64,000 nucleotides of DNA from Zopfochytrium polystomum (GCA_025765615.1 JAIVFJ010000228.1:1-64000); one strand, 5' to 3'; positions 45,663-56,946 are shown, counted from the stretch's first letter. Program-made: numbers and translations. The notes: generated by a model from the sequence alone, not told the origin.

Positions 45663-45869
45663 TTGGGGATGGAATCTGATGTGTTTTGCCGGATGGTCGT
45701 ATTCGCTTTCGGGTGCTTCCCCTCGTGTGATACAATTTATGCTTAACCAGACCCCGACCGATCCCCGCTATTGACCTTAACCGCCCCACCCTTTCCACCA
45801 ATGATGGGTATAATCCGATTCACCCTGCATCATAATAAAGCCTGATAGATACGGCCACTTGTCCTCCTT
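45663..45869. other. Convergent 3' spacer
   Basis: About 200 bp between the stop codons of the fRMsr gene (plus) and TUL1 (minus). No terminator-like signal recognised beyond AT-rich sequence. Confidence 0.5.
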
Positions 45870-48671
45870 TCAATTGTTCTCTGGCAACTCTGTTCGGCAT
45901 ACAGGGCACTAAAGGTCGCATAGTCAGATGGATCAAAAGATGCCTTTAAGGGAAAAGGCATCGACCAAAACGAACCTCGAACTTGACCTCCATCCATTTT
46001 TCTAGGCACTCGGTGTGAAACAAGTGGTGGCAGGGGGTCACCATGTACGACATCCGGGACACGTTCGACGAAAGAACGGAATCTACTGGCGATTTCGACG
46101 ACGAAGACGACGACGACGACGACGCGGTGGCTCCTGCCGTCACTGGAATGACGGACGTGAAGCAAATCGCGCATTCGTTTCGTCTCAGCGACACGGCGGT
46201 CGACGAAGTGGCCGTCGCATCGGCGACCGACGGTGCGATCAGGGTCGACTGCTCGATATCCGTCGCCGTAAGCACGGGATGGTAATCGTACTGCACGGGC
46301 CGGAGCTGTTGGGGGTGAGGGGGATCGGGAGGATTCAGAACCACGAAAACCCTGTTGCAGTCGGCGATCGAGGCATACCAGGCTTGGAACAAACACCCTC
46401 GGTCCGAAGCGATCCTGAAGAACCAGCAAGATAACCTGCGCCGCCATCCACATCACTAGCACACTGGCGCCAAAGGGCTTGACCTCCTCATAGTGCACAA
46501 CGTTGCGCGGGCAGCCGTAGTAGTAGAGGGGAAGGATGAGACGCAGGAGGCTCATGCCAAAGAGGTAGTATGGGTCCAGCGCGCCACGAGAATTGCGGCG
46601 AATGTTGCTGGGAGGGGTCGGGGGTCGCAAGTTTCGCGAAAGAGCGGTTAGGTTGTTTGGTGTTCACCGTCCATCAATGGCCTTACATGGACGCTTACCT
46701 GACGATCTGCGGGACCCAAAACGAGTTCATAACGAACCCTGTAATTGCAACGATGGTTGGCGACTGAGCGCCGAATTGGAAAAAAAGAAACACGCCAACG
46801 ACCATATAAGTGCCTGATCGAAGAAAATGGCATGAGTGTATTCTCGATTATACCAAAAGTTTTTTTTTAACGTCACACTTACAGAACCGGGAGTACATGG
46901 CGCCGATCGCAAAGTCGGTGCTGTTCCGACGTTGGGCGCGCGTCACGTCGAGAAGGTAACGCATTTCGAATATGGAGAACAGCAGGAACTTGAAGAACGC
47001 GGCCGTAACAAAAGGAAGGAAAAGGGTGGCTGCAAGGATGGAAGACCCGTGCGTGAGCGATCTGCGGAAAAAAGTACAGCAGCACTCACGGATGGCACCG
47101 CCCGAGGCAAAGTGAAACAAGCACAGATACGCATCCAAGCAGGTCAGCATGCCCACAGTCACAACGGAGACCTTGGACAGCGCGCTGGGCGTGGTGGTGA
47201 ACTGCATCTGCCGCATGGTGAGGAAGAGCTCTAAGCACGAAATGATCCAGACGACGACGGTGTATGTGGCGCTCTTGGCGTGGTATTGCTCCAATTTAAG
47301 GCCTCGGATGGTGTTGTCTGTGGACGAGAGAACAACCCCGCACGTGGGGCTGTAAAGAATCGCGTTGGATTGAAGTCGGGGAGGCTTGCGAGTGGGAATT
47401 CCCTGAGGGTGGAGAAGCTCTGCCGGCGAAAGCAAAGTCGATGAGATGGGATTGTCGGTCGGCACAAGCAGAAACGAGGGATGACCTTCTTCGTAAGCCT
47501 GGATATCTTCCCAAGAGAATGGTCGTGGTAAATGTCTTAGTTGCATAAAGATGTAGAAGACGCAAGCCGTTCGAGATTGCAGGGACTCCACTGGCGAACG
47601 ATCAAGATAATCGTGTCAACGTGGATTCAGTGTTGAGAAAAAGTCAGACTGACCGTCTTCCTCGCTGCTCGGATCGCTTGCAATCCTGTTTCTAAGATAC
47701 CGCAGGTTTTCCGCATTGACTCCCAACGCAAGGCCCTTTGCGTATTCAAATGACTCCTTGGATAGCATCATGGCGGGTATGGTCGTCAAACTCGAGCCGT
47801 TGCTACAAAAGAGAACAGAGGAATTCAACACAACGAAAGTAAGGTAACCCCCAACGCACCCAGCAGCGGACCCGACCAAAAACACTTCGCCGGTACGCAC
47901 AAAGTGCGCCCCGTGGACTGAAAGCAGCAAGCCGCCCCTCGGATGTCCCACTTTGACAAACCCATCTATGAACCGTACATCCGACAGTTCTGAGTCCTTG
48001 TGGGAGACATTCATCAGCACACTGTTGTTGGATTGGAGGTGAAACGAGAGGACACCCGAATGTCTTTTTGAAAATGTGAAGCCAGCGAGGAGCCGCCGCG
48101 CCTCGGTCTCGTTGTAATATGCCGCGTGTGGAATGTCGTTGTAGGTGAGGTTCAGGTGGGTCCATTTGCCTGGTCGAGGGGGCAGATTTTGTTTTTCGGA
48201 TGCTGGTTAGAAAAAAGGCTCGAGACTGTCCTCGCAAACCAAGCCATACCCTTCATTATCCCCGTGAGGTTCTGATAAAACACTGGAGCGGGCTCGTCGG
48301 GATCGATCGAGGACGACTGAAGAAACAGGTTGTCCAACATTGTCCCGATTTCGTCAAAGCGCGTCTGCACAAGACCAGGGGGGGGGGGAAGTAAGCAGGA
48401 TAAAGATGTGGAGGTAGCCGTTCAACGCACGGCGTTCGCAGGCCAGCTCATGTTTCCGAGACTGAACGAGACATTCAGCTGCTGTTCGTACAGCGCTCGG
48501 GAGCTGATCGTGTCACGCCCGACCGAGTCGAGAAGGTGCTGCCGAATTCGCCAGCGACCGCGGACGAATCGCCCAAGAAGTGGTCAGATGGAGAGCAGCT
48601 TCTCAAGCGACTGCGTTACCCACGAGAAGCAAGAAGACGCCCCAGAAGAAGAGCACGGTGCGGAGCGACAT
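45870..48671 (-). CDS. Tul1/Dsc1 Golgi membrane RING ubiquitin ligase
   Basis: Catalytic subunit of the Golgi/endosome Dsc (Tul1) complex, which ubiquitinates membrane proteins. Eleven exons from high to low coordinate: 48671-48624, 48538-48431, 48364-48250, 48202-47860, 47802-47654, 47590-47090, 47029-46883, 46813-46699, 46607-46379, 46305-45988 and 45908-45870. They sum to 2,112 nt, 703 residues, with every phase consistent. An N-terminal signal (MSLRTVLFFWGVFLLL) precedes a lumenal domain with several N-x-S/T sites. A block of transmembrane helices follows with the family motifs TPSALSKVSVVTVGM, FEMRYLL, SFWVPQIV and LYYYGCP. The C-terminal RING is C-x2-C (ECAICF), CHHLFHTEC, then CPVCRTELPENN in the tiny last exon. 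A Ser-rich run lies inside the RING. The gene lies 160 bp downstream of the fused dehydratase gene. Confidence 0.93.
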
Positions 48672-48830
48672 GATCGCGATCAGTCCTGTGGTGGCGTGGG
48701 CGAGATTGGCTTTCTGACAAGGACTGATTCGAGATCCTTCAAATGAATTTAGGAGTTTATTTCGAAAATTGCGCTCCCTGGGCTCTAACTGCTCAGTCTA
48801 TCTGCCCAAAGTGAAGGTGTGAGAACTAGG

Positions 48831-50416
48831 TCAGTAAACCGGTGCAGGGGGTGATGTTGCCGAAGATTGCGCTGGATATGAGCCAAGGACCTTCACCATG
48901 AGGCAGTAGGGTCGCATATCTTCCAGAGCCTGACGAACGTTCTCGTCATCCATGTGCCCTGACAGCTCAACGATGAAGTAGTAGTGCCTTTCGCCGAGGG
49001 AGGTATCAGGTAATTAATTTAGCTGACAGGAGCGACAGAATAATGATGGGACGCACCATAGCATGTCGCCTCTCGGACGCGAATCGATTTTAGACAGGTT
49101 GATGTTGTGCGTTTTCAGCGCAGTCAAAGCATCAGCAAGCGCACCAGGTTGTCGATGGTCGACTGTAAAGTAGAGGAGTGTCTTTGTTTCGGCACTGGGA
49201 CCTTCGGACTTATCGCCAATAATAAGAAAGCGTGTGGTGTTGTCTGCGAAGAAAAGGGATTAAGCGAAAAGAAGGTGTCATTTCTTGAACCCGACTCAAC
49301 TCTTCTTGTCTTCGATGTTACTTGCAACGATTTTGAGTCCGTAAATTTCTGCGCATACAGCATTGCAGACCGCCGCGGTGCCAGGTTCCTTGGACGCCAA
49401 CTCTGCAGCGTAACTGGTGGACGACACGGTTTCTCTGCGCGCTTCCTTCAGGTTTGCGTTCAGCCAACCCGAAACTTGACCGAAAGCCTGAGAAAGAACG
49501 GCAGAGGTAGGGGGGTGGTTGTCAGCTCCGCGCAGCAGGGTTCGACACAAAGCTCCTAAGTGAAGTACCTCTGGGTGGCTGTACACTTTCGAAATGCCTC
49601 CGACCGGCGAATTGCTCAGCAAGCAATGGTGAATGGGCAAGTACGTCTCGGCGCGCACCATCACCTTTGTGCTGACCAGGAAGGCGTCAAGAGCTTGGGC
49701 CACACTGCCGTGCGTCGAGTTTTCAAACGGAACGACGCCGTACGTCGCCGCGCCCGACTCGACCGCCGTGAAGATGTCCTTGATCATCTTCTGCTCGGCG
49801 TAGAGGACAGATTCTCCGAAGCGCTGATATGCCGCGTTTTGCGAGAAGCTGCCTTTCGGGCCGAGGTAGGCGATGACAACATCGCGCTGAGAATGGGAGA
49901 GTCACAAATCCGATCCCACGATTCGACAGGGCGAACGGTGACAGCGCGGAGCCACCTACCTGAAGTGATATTGACGCTGACATGATCTCGCGGAAGATGG
50001 CCTCGAGCGACTCGCCAGTCAAAGGGCCTCGGTTGAGAGATTTCACCTGGATCGAGAGGAGATTACATCGAGAGTCAGTCCCGACAGCAACAAAACCGTT
50101 CGGCTCGACTTCAACCACCTTCTGGTAGACGGCCATCTCGCGGGCGGGGATGTGAACATGCGTCTTGTCTTCTCCTTCGCTACAGCAGCGTCAGCGGGAC
50201 AAAGGCATGCAACACCTAGGCTTCTGTTCACCTTCCATCCATGTCCTCTGCAGCTCCAGACGCTTTCGCGGCGGCCTTCTTGGCCAAGCCGATGTTGATC
50301 GAGACCTGTGCCCGCTCGTTCAGTAAGGCTACGAGCTGCGCATCGATCACGTCGATGCGGGAGCGTAGCTCCGCAAGCCGCTTGAGCGCGTCCGCCTCGG
50401 CGCCAGTGATGCCCAT
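48831..50416 (-). CDS. Fused chorismate mutase-prephenate dehydratase with ACT domain
   Basis: Bifunctional enzyme of phenylalanine synthesis: chorismate to prephenate to phenylpyruvate. Seven exons: 50416-50232, 50179-50110, 50046-49960, 49886-49569, 49487-49301, 49243-49057 and 48987-48831; 1,191 nt, 396 residues, phases consistent. The N-terminal AroQ-type mutase is short (LRSRIDVIDAQLVALLNERAQV), linked by a segment with GPLTGESLEAIFREIMSA. The dehydratase has VAYLGPKGSFSQNAA, VVPFENSTHGSV and the catalytic NTTRFLIIG. A C-terminal ACT domain has PGALADAL and SKIDSRP, the Phe-binding motifs. Domain order equals bacterial P-proteins; the yeast enzymes are separate (Aro7, Pha2). Intron 5 starts GTTGAG. 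Feedback inhibition by Phe is expected from the ACT domain. Confidence 0.92.
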
Positions 50417-51044
50417 TCTTTCGATGATCTGATGACGGCTTTGATTGAATGCGTGACAAGGTGCAGTTCAGATCAATCGATCTGGGTGTATGACTCGAAA
50501 AATCAAACTCCGCAACTTGAATCGTTCGGTGCGCAACCACACACAAGGAGATCCCCTTCCTTCGGCTATAACAAAAATCCCTCTTAATCCCTATCTCGCC
50601 CCCAACCTCCAACACAAATCGATGCCAGAGTGCGAACTGTGGTCTGAGTTGAGGACAACTTGCTTGAGAATGGGCCCAAGATTTTGCGATTTGGGATTTG
50701 TGTACTTTTCATTGCCGATACACACTGAGCCAAGTTCTTGGCCAAGTCTCAAGAAAGCGTATTGCGCAAGCCTATTTCTTTTATTCTACTTCTTGTCTCT
50801 CTATTTTATCCTCTATGTTGAGTCCTCGTCCATGCACGTTGATTATTGAAACTTCTTTCGTCGCCAATCACCATGGCCACGACCAGTACTTTTTCTCAGA
50901 CATTCGCTAACGCCCTTCGACGTTGTCCCCGTGTTGAGGCTACCGTAGTGACCGAAGGTTGAGGCTGCAGTTGTTAAAGCAACAAGATGTTGGCAGGTAA
51001 CCGAGAGTTTCTCAATTTAGAAGAAAAACTTCTTAATTCTCAAA
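50417..51044. other. Intergenic, divergent promoter side
   Basis: 5' flank of the dehydratase gene, then unassigned sequence up to the LINE relic. No gene supported. Confidence 0.5.
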
Positions 51045-54025
51045 TTATTGATGTCCCTATTTGTTCGTGTTGGCCTGACGCGTCCTTCAGTCCAGAACGA
51101 GACGTCCTCATCCCTGCATGTCTCCTACTCCTCACGTTTGGACAGCATTTGGCTCTCACCACCTGCTCTTGACTACATCACTGAAGCTAACATTTCTTCT
51201 CCACTTGAAGAGCCCCATCTCACTGACACTTCAGACCACCTCCCCTTCAACATAATTCTTGCTTCCTCCCCCTTCCACACTTTTCCCTTCTCCCCTCTGC
51301 ACTGGCAGGTCATCAAACCCATGGAAGCTTCAGAAGAGCAACTCGACCATTACACATCAGCCGTCTCAGTTGAGCTTGCCCCCCTCTCAGCAGCCCTTGC
51401 AGCCTTGGACAGCATTCTTCTCCCCTCTGAGCTTGAGTTCCTCCATTCTCCATCCCTACCCTTTCAATACCCTCCCCAGAACGTGCATCACTCCTCGTCA
51501 GCCACCTTGACACACTCTCCACATCATTTCACAAGTTGCTGCTTCAGCTTGGCAAAAAGTTCCTTCCTCACAAGGGAACCTCCTCAGCAGTGCCAAAGAT
51601 AGATTGCCGCGCCAAACCATTTCTTGATGCACGTTTGAAAGTAGAGAAACTGTGGGCACTTGCCAAAGACCCTGCAAATGATCTGGCTAACATCTTCCCT
51701 TCCATTCCTTTGACCCCATCTGAGTGGGGCACAGATCAGTCTTACTCCTTCTTGTCCCACATGCACTCTCAGTACAAAGCCAGCTTCTTTGACACAACTG
51801 ACTACCATGATGTTTTACTCCCCTCCCTCAACTGCCATCGCCAGGGCATCTTTCGTGCCCAATGCCAGGCAGTTCTCCCATCTACCGTGCCCAATGCCAG
51901 GCAGCAGAAAAGCACAAAATGGAGGACATTGCCACAGCTCTCACACATAGACACGACCTTTTCTCTTCTGGCAAGATAAAGACTGTCCTCAACAACATCC
52001 TCAACCGCACGCACACACAACAACTCTAGCATCGACCACATTCGCTATACTACTGCTGAAGGTCCCTCAATCACCCACGATCCTGACCTTGTCCCTGGTA
52101 TCTGCCAACAACAGGTTGAACACTGGTTTCGCCCTCATACCCTCACTCCCTTCCCACCATCCTCTCCATTTCACTCTGAGATGCAACCCCTTCCCCACAT
52201 CCCCCCAGATCTTTTCTCCAAGGTTATGCTGCCCCCTTCTGCCAATGACGTCAAAAACGCTCTCACATCTCTTGCCTCAAACAAAGCCCCAGGCCCCTCC
52301 CAAATCTCCAGAGAGCTTCTCCTCGCAGCTGGTCCTGATGCTCTTGCATTCTTCTCCTCCCTCATCATTCGCTCTTTTCTCTTCCTTGACATCCCGGACT
52401 CTTGGGCATCTTCCTCCATCTTTCCCATACCCCAAAAAGCTGCGTGGGGTGGTGACATCACTAACCTCCGTCCAATCAGCCTCTGCAAACTTGCTGACAG
52501 AGTTGTTCGATCCATCCGTCTTTCTCGTATCTCTTTCATCCTCTCTTCTCACAATGTACTCCTTGGTCGCAACTTCTCTGCCCTCCCTGGCTCTTCTCCT
52601 GACCCGCCTCTCCACCTTGTATGCTACGCCCTTGACCTTGCCCATTCCACTAAACAGCCCTTATACCTTCTGCTCAACGAGATTAAGAAAGCTTTTGACA
52701 GCGCCCCTGTTGCTGGCCTCATTGCCTCCTGGGAATGTATTCACCTCCCCTCTTCTTATGTTCGCATGCGTGTCAATTCCCAACGTCGTTTTCGTTCCTC
52801 TGTCATCACAGCTTTTGGCCCATCCCCTTCCTTCCCCATTGGCACTATGATTCAGCAAGGCTCCCTTGAGGGACCCCTTGATTGGTGTATCTTTTGGGAC
52901 CCTGTTTGTTGCGTTCTTGATCGTTGCACACCAGTTTCATTTTCTCAGTTCCCACCCCTCGTAACTTCCCTGTCCAATTCTTCAACCCCCCACCCCCTGT
53001 TTCTGTTACTGGCTTTGCCCTTGTTGACGACACCAACACCCTCCCCAGCACCTTGGAGGATCTGCAGCTTCAGGCTGACCTCCTCTTTGAGTATCAGTCA
53101 CATAACAACATCGAGTCTAACACCAAGAAAATCTTCATCTCCGCCGTCAACACCCAGCGATCAGCACCTACCACCATCAACTGGGGCACCACAGTCCTTC
53201 CCATCCACCCCCCAAACACCACCTTTCGACACCTAGTCAACTACTTCACAGCAGACGGTATGAGCTCAGCAGCACAGCAGCAAATCCTTTCCACCAGCAC
53301 CAATTTCCTCAACATTATCAAACGCAAAAAGATGGGCGACAAAATTGCTTCTTACCTCATCCGTAACGTCCTCCTCCCACATGTCCGCTTTCTGTGGAAA
53401 ACTGCCATTCTCCCCTGTACTTTCCTCAACAACCTCACTTCAAACGCCTGGTTGGCTACTGCACCTCTTTTCCCAATGCCCTACTCCATCACCCCATGAC
53501 CCATAACTTCCCTGACTTTTACAATGAATACTGCTCTGACATGATTGTTGACCTCAACTCTCACTTGAACTCCCCCTCTCTCATTGGCCACATAAGCCGT
53601 ATCATGATGCACCGCCTCCAACTTGACCTGGCCTCTGGAACTCCAGTTTTCTCACATCCCTTACCCTTGTCCCAGCCAAAAAAAACACTTCACCAAGTCT
53701 CTCATTCCTCTCCTTTTTAACCAACAAACATCCTTCCAATACTCTGGTCCACCCCTATTTTCTGTTCACGCTCACTCCATCAACTCATTAGTTCCTTGGC
53801 ATATTTTTCTCAAAGTGCTTCCTACTTTCCGTTCACACTCAGTCTTCTTTTTTGAACATCTTTTTGACCTCCGCCTCACCAGTCCTCCCTACAAAGACAG
53901 CTCTCTCCCTGACAAGCTCTGTGAAGTGTACCACATCATCAAGACCTTTATTTTCGCTGCTCCCACCTTTGGCTCTCCAGTCTTTTACCACAGCCCTCCT
54001 GATGGTCCTCTTTACAATCCCTTTT
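51045..54025 (+). mobile_element. LINE (non-LTR) retrotransposon relic, 5' part
   Basis: Truncated element on the plus strand. The tail of an AP-type endonuclease is visible at about 51130-51270 (SRLDSIWLSPP ... TSDHLPFNIIL). A reverse transcriptase follows in broken frames: NKAPGPSQISRELL, LRPISLCKLADRV, LLLNEIKKAFDS, and ALVDDTNTL in place of the A/F-x-DD box at about 53010. It continues after the LTR element at 57393. Frames shift several times, so it is inactive. Confidence 0.75.
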
Positions 54026-54471
54026 TGTCAGGAACAGGGCAGGACAGGACAAGGCAGACAAGGAACTGAGAGGAGTGATGATTGTATTGGAAACAATAAT
54101 TCACTTGAGGGATGGGACAGGTCCCCCATCCCCCTTTTATACCTTTTGAGAGTGTTCCTTGTCAAGACTCCAAGAAAGTTCCAGAAAGAGCAATTAGTAA
54201 TACAATGATACCAATGATACCAATGACAACAAGACAAGTCAGGAAAGCAAAGAAGGTTCCAGAAGGTTCCACAAGGTTCCATGAAGGAATGTTCTAGAAG
54301 GTTCCAGAAGGTTCCAGAAGGTTCCATGAAGGAATGTTCTAGAAGGTTCCAGAAGGTTCCAGAAGGTTCCATGAAGGAATGTCCTAGAATGTTCCAGAAG
54401 GTTCCAGAAGGTTCCATGAAGGAAGAATGTTCTAGAATGTTCCAGAGGTTTCCAGAGGGTGATTCATAACA
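54026..54471 (-). repeat. 3' LTR
   Basis: 446 bp, TGTTAT...CTGACA on the element strand. It contains 45-bp tandem repeats in U3 (54281, 54326, 54371), a TATA box and no CpG that I can see. Confidence 0.95.
54134..54460 (-). promoter_or_regulatory. Heat-shock-element-like array and TATA box in the 3' LTR
   Basis: On the element strand, U3 holds a long series of alternating TTC and GAA pentamers with 2-bp spacing (54250-54460), including runs of seven such as TTCTAGAAGGTTCCAGAAGG. A further perfect unit GAAAGTTCCAGAA lies at 54174-54186, about 33 bp upstream of a TATA box, TATAAAAG, at 54134-54141. This matches the nGAAnnTTCnnGAAn consensus bound by heat-shock factor. Activity is inferred, not shown. 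Confidence 0.75.
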
Positions 54472-56067
54472 TCATCTCCCCCTTTTAGGCCTCTTCTGCA
54501 ACTTGGTGGGGTACCTGGTCTTGAACTTGAGCAGAAGGTCTTGGCAGTGAGTGAGGTTTGACTCAGGTTCCCAGGTGTTGTCAGCATCTGAGTAACCCTT
54601 CCACTTAACAAGGAACTTGAGTGTCCTTCCAAACCACTTGGCATCTAAGATTTGTTCAACCTCAAATTCCTCTTCACCTTCTACCTCAACTGGAGGAGGA
54701 GGAGGAACAACTCTGCCTGGAATGGAATTGGCCACAAACTTCTCCAAAAGGCTGACATGGAAAACTGGGTGGATCTTCATGGATGCAGGGAGATCCAGCT
54801 TGAAGGTGACTGGATTGATTTGCTCCAAGATCTTGAAAGGTCTCAACTTGAGGTTGTCTAGCTTGGGACTTGGTCTTTTGGACTGCAAGTTCTTCCTCAT
54901 GCCTGGCCAGTAAAAGTCTCTGGAAGCAAGCTCATATGTCTTGTGCTCTCCTGGGTGTCCAGCTGTTGCTGCAACATGCCTTGTCTTGAGTATCTCAAGT
55001 TTTTCCTCTTCTTGGCTGATTTGAATCTTGTGAGGCTTGGGGTCCTTGGAAATAGCATGGGCCCACACACTGTCAGGAAGCAGTGAAAGGTGTGTCTTGG
55101 AAGGTGGGGTGAAACCATCTCCCCCTTCAGGTGCAAGGTCTGTCCTTCTGTGCTCATCAGCAGTGGGGCTTGAATTGTTGACTGGGAACTGTGATTCTTG
55201 AATCTTTGACTGAGGGTTCTGTTCTTGGCAAAGACTGTGAGCTGTGGAGCTTGAATCTTGAATTTGGACTGTGAACTGTGGTACTTGAATCTTTGACTGT
55301 GGGTTCTGTGAACTACAGACTTGGCCATGACTGTGAGCTCTATGAGCTGTACTGGAATCTTGACTATGAACTGTGAACTGTGAAACTTGAATCTTGGCTG
55401 GGATCTGTGAGCTGCAGGCTGATACTGGAGCTGTCATTTGTGGTTGACCTTGGATACTAGGCTGAGAGCCTTGAATCAGGGACTTGAGAGCATGAGACTT
55501 GGAGGCTTGACTTGAGTTTTGGGTGACTGTTCCAATTGGTGGAGGTTGGACTTGACCAGTGACCCAATCAATGGCAGGGTTCTGGGCTTGCAGCCATGGT
55601 AATCCCAGGATGACAGAGAATGTGGGTGAGCCAAGATCCAATACTTCCAGGTTGACCATGGATGGTGGAAAGTCTTGGATGTGGAGGTTTAGCTTGGTTT
55701 CATGGCTGATTTCCTTGAACAGAGCATGATTGGCAAAGTGGACCTTGAGGGGTGTGGATTTCTTGATGGTGGGAATGGCACAAGACTTGAAAAGGGTGGC
55801 ATCAATGATGTTGCAGGATGATCCAGAGTCGATAAGGGCCTTGGTTGTGATGGTTGACTTGGGTGAGAGTTGAATCTTGACATCCATGGTGAGTTGGTGG
55901 GGCTTGGAATCTGAGGTGTTTGTGGTGCTGGTGGTGGTGATGAAACAGGGGCAGCTTGGACGAGGGTCCAGGGAATTGCCCCTCAGTGAGCCTGGACCTG
56001 GGAGTTTGGGTGCTTCTTCCTTGGGCAGTCCTTGACAGCGTGTTCCTTGGAGCCACAGTAGAAACAC
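54472..56067 (-). CDS. Protease-chromodomain polyprotein of the LTR element
   Basis: Frame of up to 531 residues, in the -1 frame relative to gag and overlapping its end by 85 bp, as in gag-pol frameshift arrangements. An aspartic protease comes first (TTKALIDSGSSCNIID). Then comes a stretch of degenerate tandem repeats rich in Gln/Ser, then the pre-integrase zinc-finger start (TRHVAATAGHPGEHKTY ... FYWPGMRKNLQ). This joins directly to the integrase C-terminal tail (LRPFKILEQINPVTFKLDLP, HPVFHVSLLEKF) and a complete chromodomain (VEQILDAKWFGRTLKFLVKW, NTWEPESNL). Reverse transcriptase, RNase H, the two zinc cysteines and the DDE core are missing without a frame break. The last codons coincide with the polypurine tract and the TGA (54472-54474) abuts the LTR. 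Confidence 0.85.
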   Translation of the reverse strand: MFLLWLQGTRCQGLPKEEAPKLPGPGSLRGNSLDPRPSCPCFITTTSTTNTSDSKPHQLTMDVKIQLSPKSTITTKALIDSGSSCNIIDATLFKSCAIPTIKKSTPLKVHFANHALFKEISHETKLNLHIQDFPPSMVNLEVLDLGSPTFSVILGLPWLQAQNPAIDWVTGQVQPPPIGTVTQNSSQASKSHALKSLIQGSQPSIQGQPQMTAPVSACSSQIPAKIQVSQFTVHSQDSSTAHRAHSHGQVCSSQNPQSKIQVPQFTVQIQDSSSTAHSLCQEQNPQSKIQESQFPVNNSSPTADEHRRTDLAPEGGDGFTPPSKTHLSLLPDSVWAHAISKDPKPHKIQISQEEEKLEILKTRHVAATAGHPGEHKTYELASRDFYWPGMRKNLQSKRPSPKLDNLKLRPFKILEQINPVTFKLDLPASMKIHPVFHVSLLEKFVANSIPGRVVPPPPPVEVEGEEEFEVEQILDAKWFGRTLKFLVKWKGYSDADNTWEPESNLTHCQDLLLKFKTRYPTKLQKRPKRGR

Positions 56068-56906
56068 AGTCCCTGCTGGGCCCTCCTTGTTTTCTCCTCT
56101 TGGCTCAGAGGACTCTTAGGAAGTGTCTCAACTGCATCCACTTGCATGGGTTCAGGAACTGTAAGAGCTTGAGGAACTGGGGTAGGTCTTGATGTAGTTC
56201 CTACTTGTCTTTGCTTCAGCCTCTTGGAGTAGAGTCTGTTGTCAATCTTGATGGCAAGGAGAATGTACTCTTCCAAGGTCTCAGGGATGTGCAGAGACTG
56301 GGAGAGCATGTCTTGGATAGACTCATGGAGACCATCATGGTACAGCTCCATCAGAGCTGCATCATTGTATCCAGAGTCTCTGGCTAGTTGCTTGAATTGG
56401 TTGGTGTAGGCCACACAAGATTGCTTTCCTTGCTTGATATGCTTGAGCTTGGATCTTGCTGTCCAAGATGCGTAGGGGTCACCAAAGGTAGCTTCCAGCC
56501 CCTCCCAGAGCTCTTGCAGGGTGGTGGGTGTGCTTGGGAGAGATCTGTACCATGATTGAGCTTGACCAGACAGGAGGGTGCTTGTGAAAAGAACCTTGAC
56601 TTGCTCACTGGGAAATCTTGAAGGTTGGAGAAGGATGACATTCTCCACAGTGGCCATAAAGTTCCTGAGGTCTTTGGCCAGCCCAGTGAACTTGTCAGGG
56701 CTGGGAACCTTGGGCTCTCTTGCTTGGTTGGTTTGGGGCAGGGGAAGAGCTTGATGTTCTTGTTGGTGAAGTTGTTGTTGAAGCTGGTGCTGCTGGTGAA
56801 GGACTTGTTCTTGAAGTTGGTGTGTCTGTCTTGAAAGGGCTTGTAATTGGTCCATCAAGGCTTGGAAGGCAGTTGCATCAGGGAAGGTGTTGTTTGGGTC
56901 AGACAT
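55983..56906 (-). CDS. Gag protein of the LTR element
   Basis: 307 residues from ATG at 56906 to TGA at 55983-55985. The N-terminus is a Gln/His-rich coiled coil. The central capsid-like region of Ty3-type gag has FTGLAKDLRNFM, LLSGQAQSWYRSL, LEATFGDPYASWTARSKLK and YTNQFKQLARDSGYNDAAL. A C-x2-C-x4-H-x4-C zinc knuckle (CFYCGSKEHAVKDC) is near the C-terminus. The frame is intact and nearly free of CpG. It should form the particle that packages element RNA. Pol-derived functions would have to come from a full-length relative. Confidence 0.92.
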   Translation of the reverse strand: MSDPNNTFPDATAFQALMDQLQALSRQTHQLQEQVLHQQHQLQQQLHQQEHQALPLPQTNQAREPKVPSPDKFTGLAKDLRNFMATVENVILLQPSRFPSEQVKVLFTSTLLSGQAQSWYRSLPSTPTTLQELWEGLEATFGDPYASWTARSKLKHIKQGKQSCVAYTNQFKQLARDSGYNDAALMELYHDGLHESIQDMLSQSLHIPETLEEYILLAIKIDNRLYSKRLKQRQVGTTSRPTPVPQALTVPEPMQVDAVETLPKSPLSQEEKTRRAQQGLCFYCGSKEHAVKDCPRKKHPNSQVQAH

Positions 56907-56946
56907 GATGGCAGAGAGTAGTAGGAGAGGGTGAAGTGAATTATGA

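Noticed and set aside
54240..54460. CRISPR-like array in the LTR
   Set aside because: The 45-bp repeats have no unique spacers, lie within an LTR, and are better explained as tandem U3 repeats.
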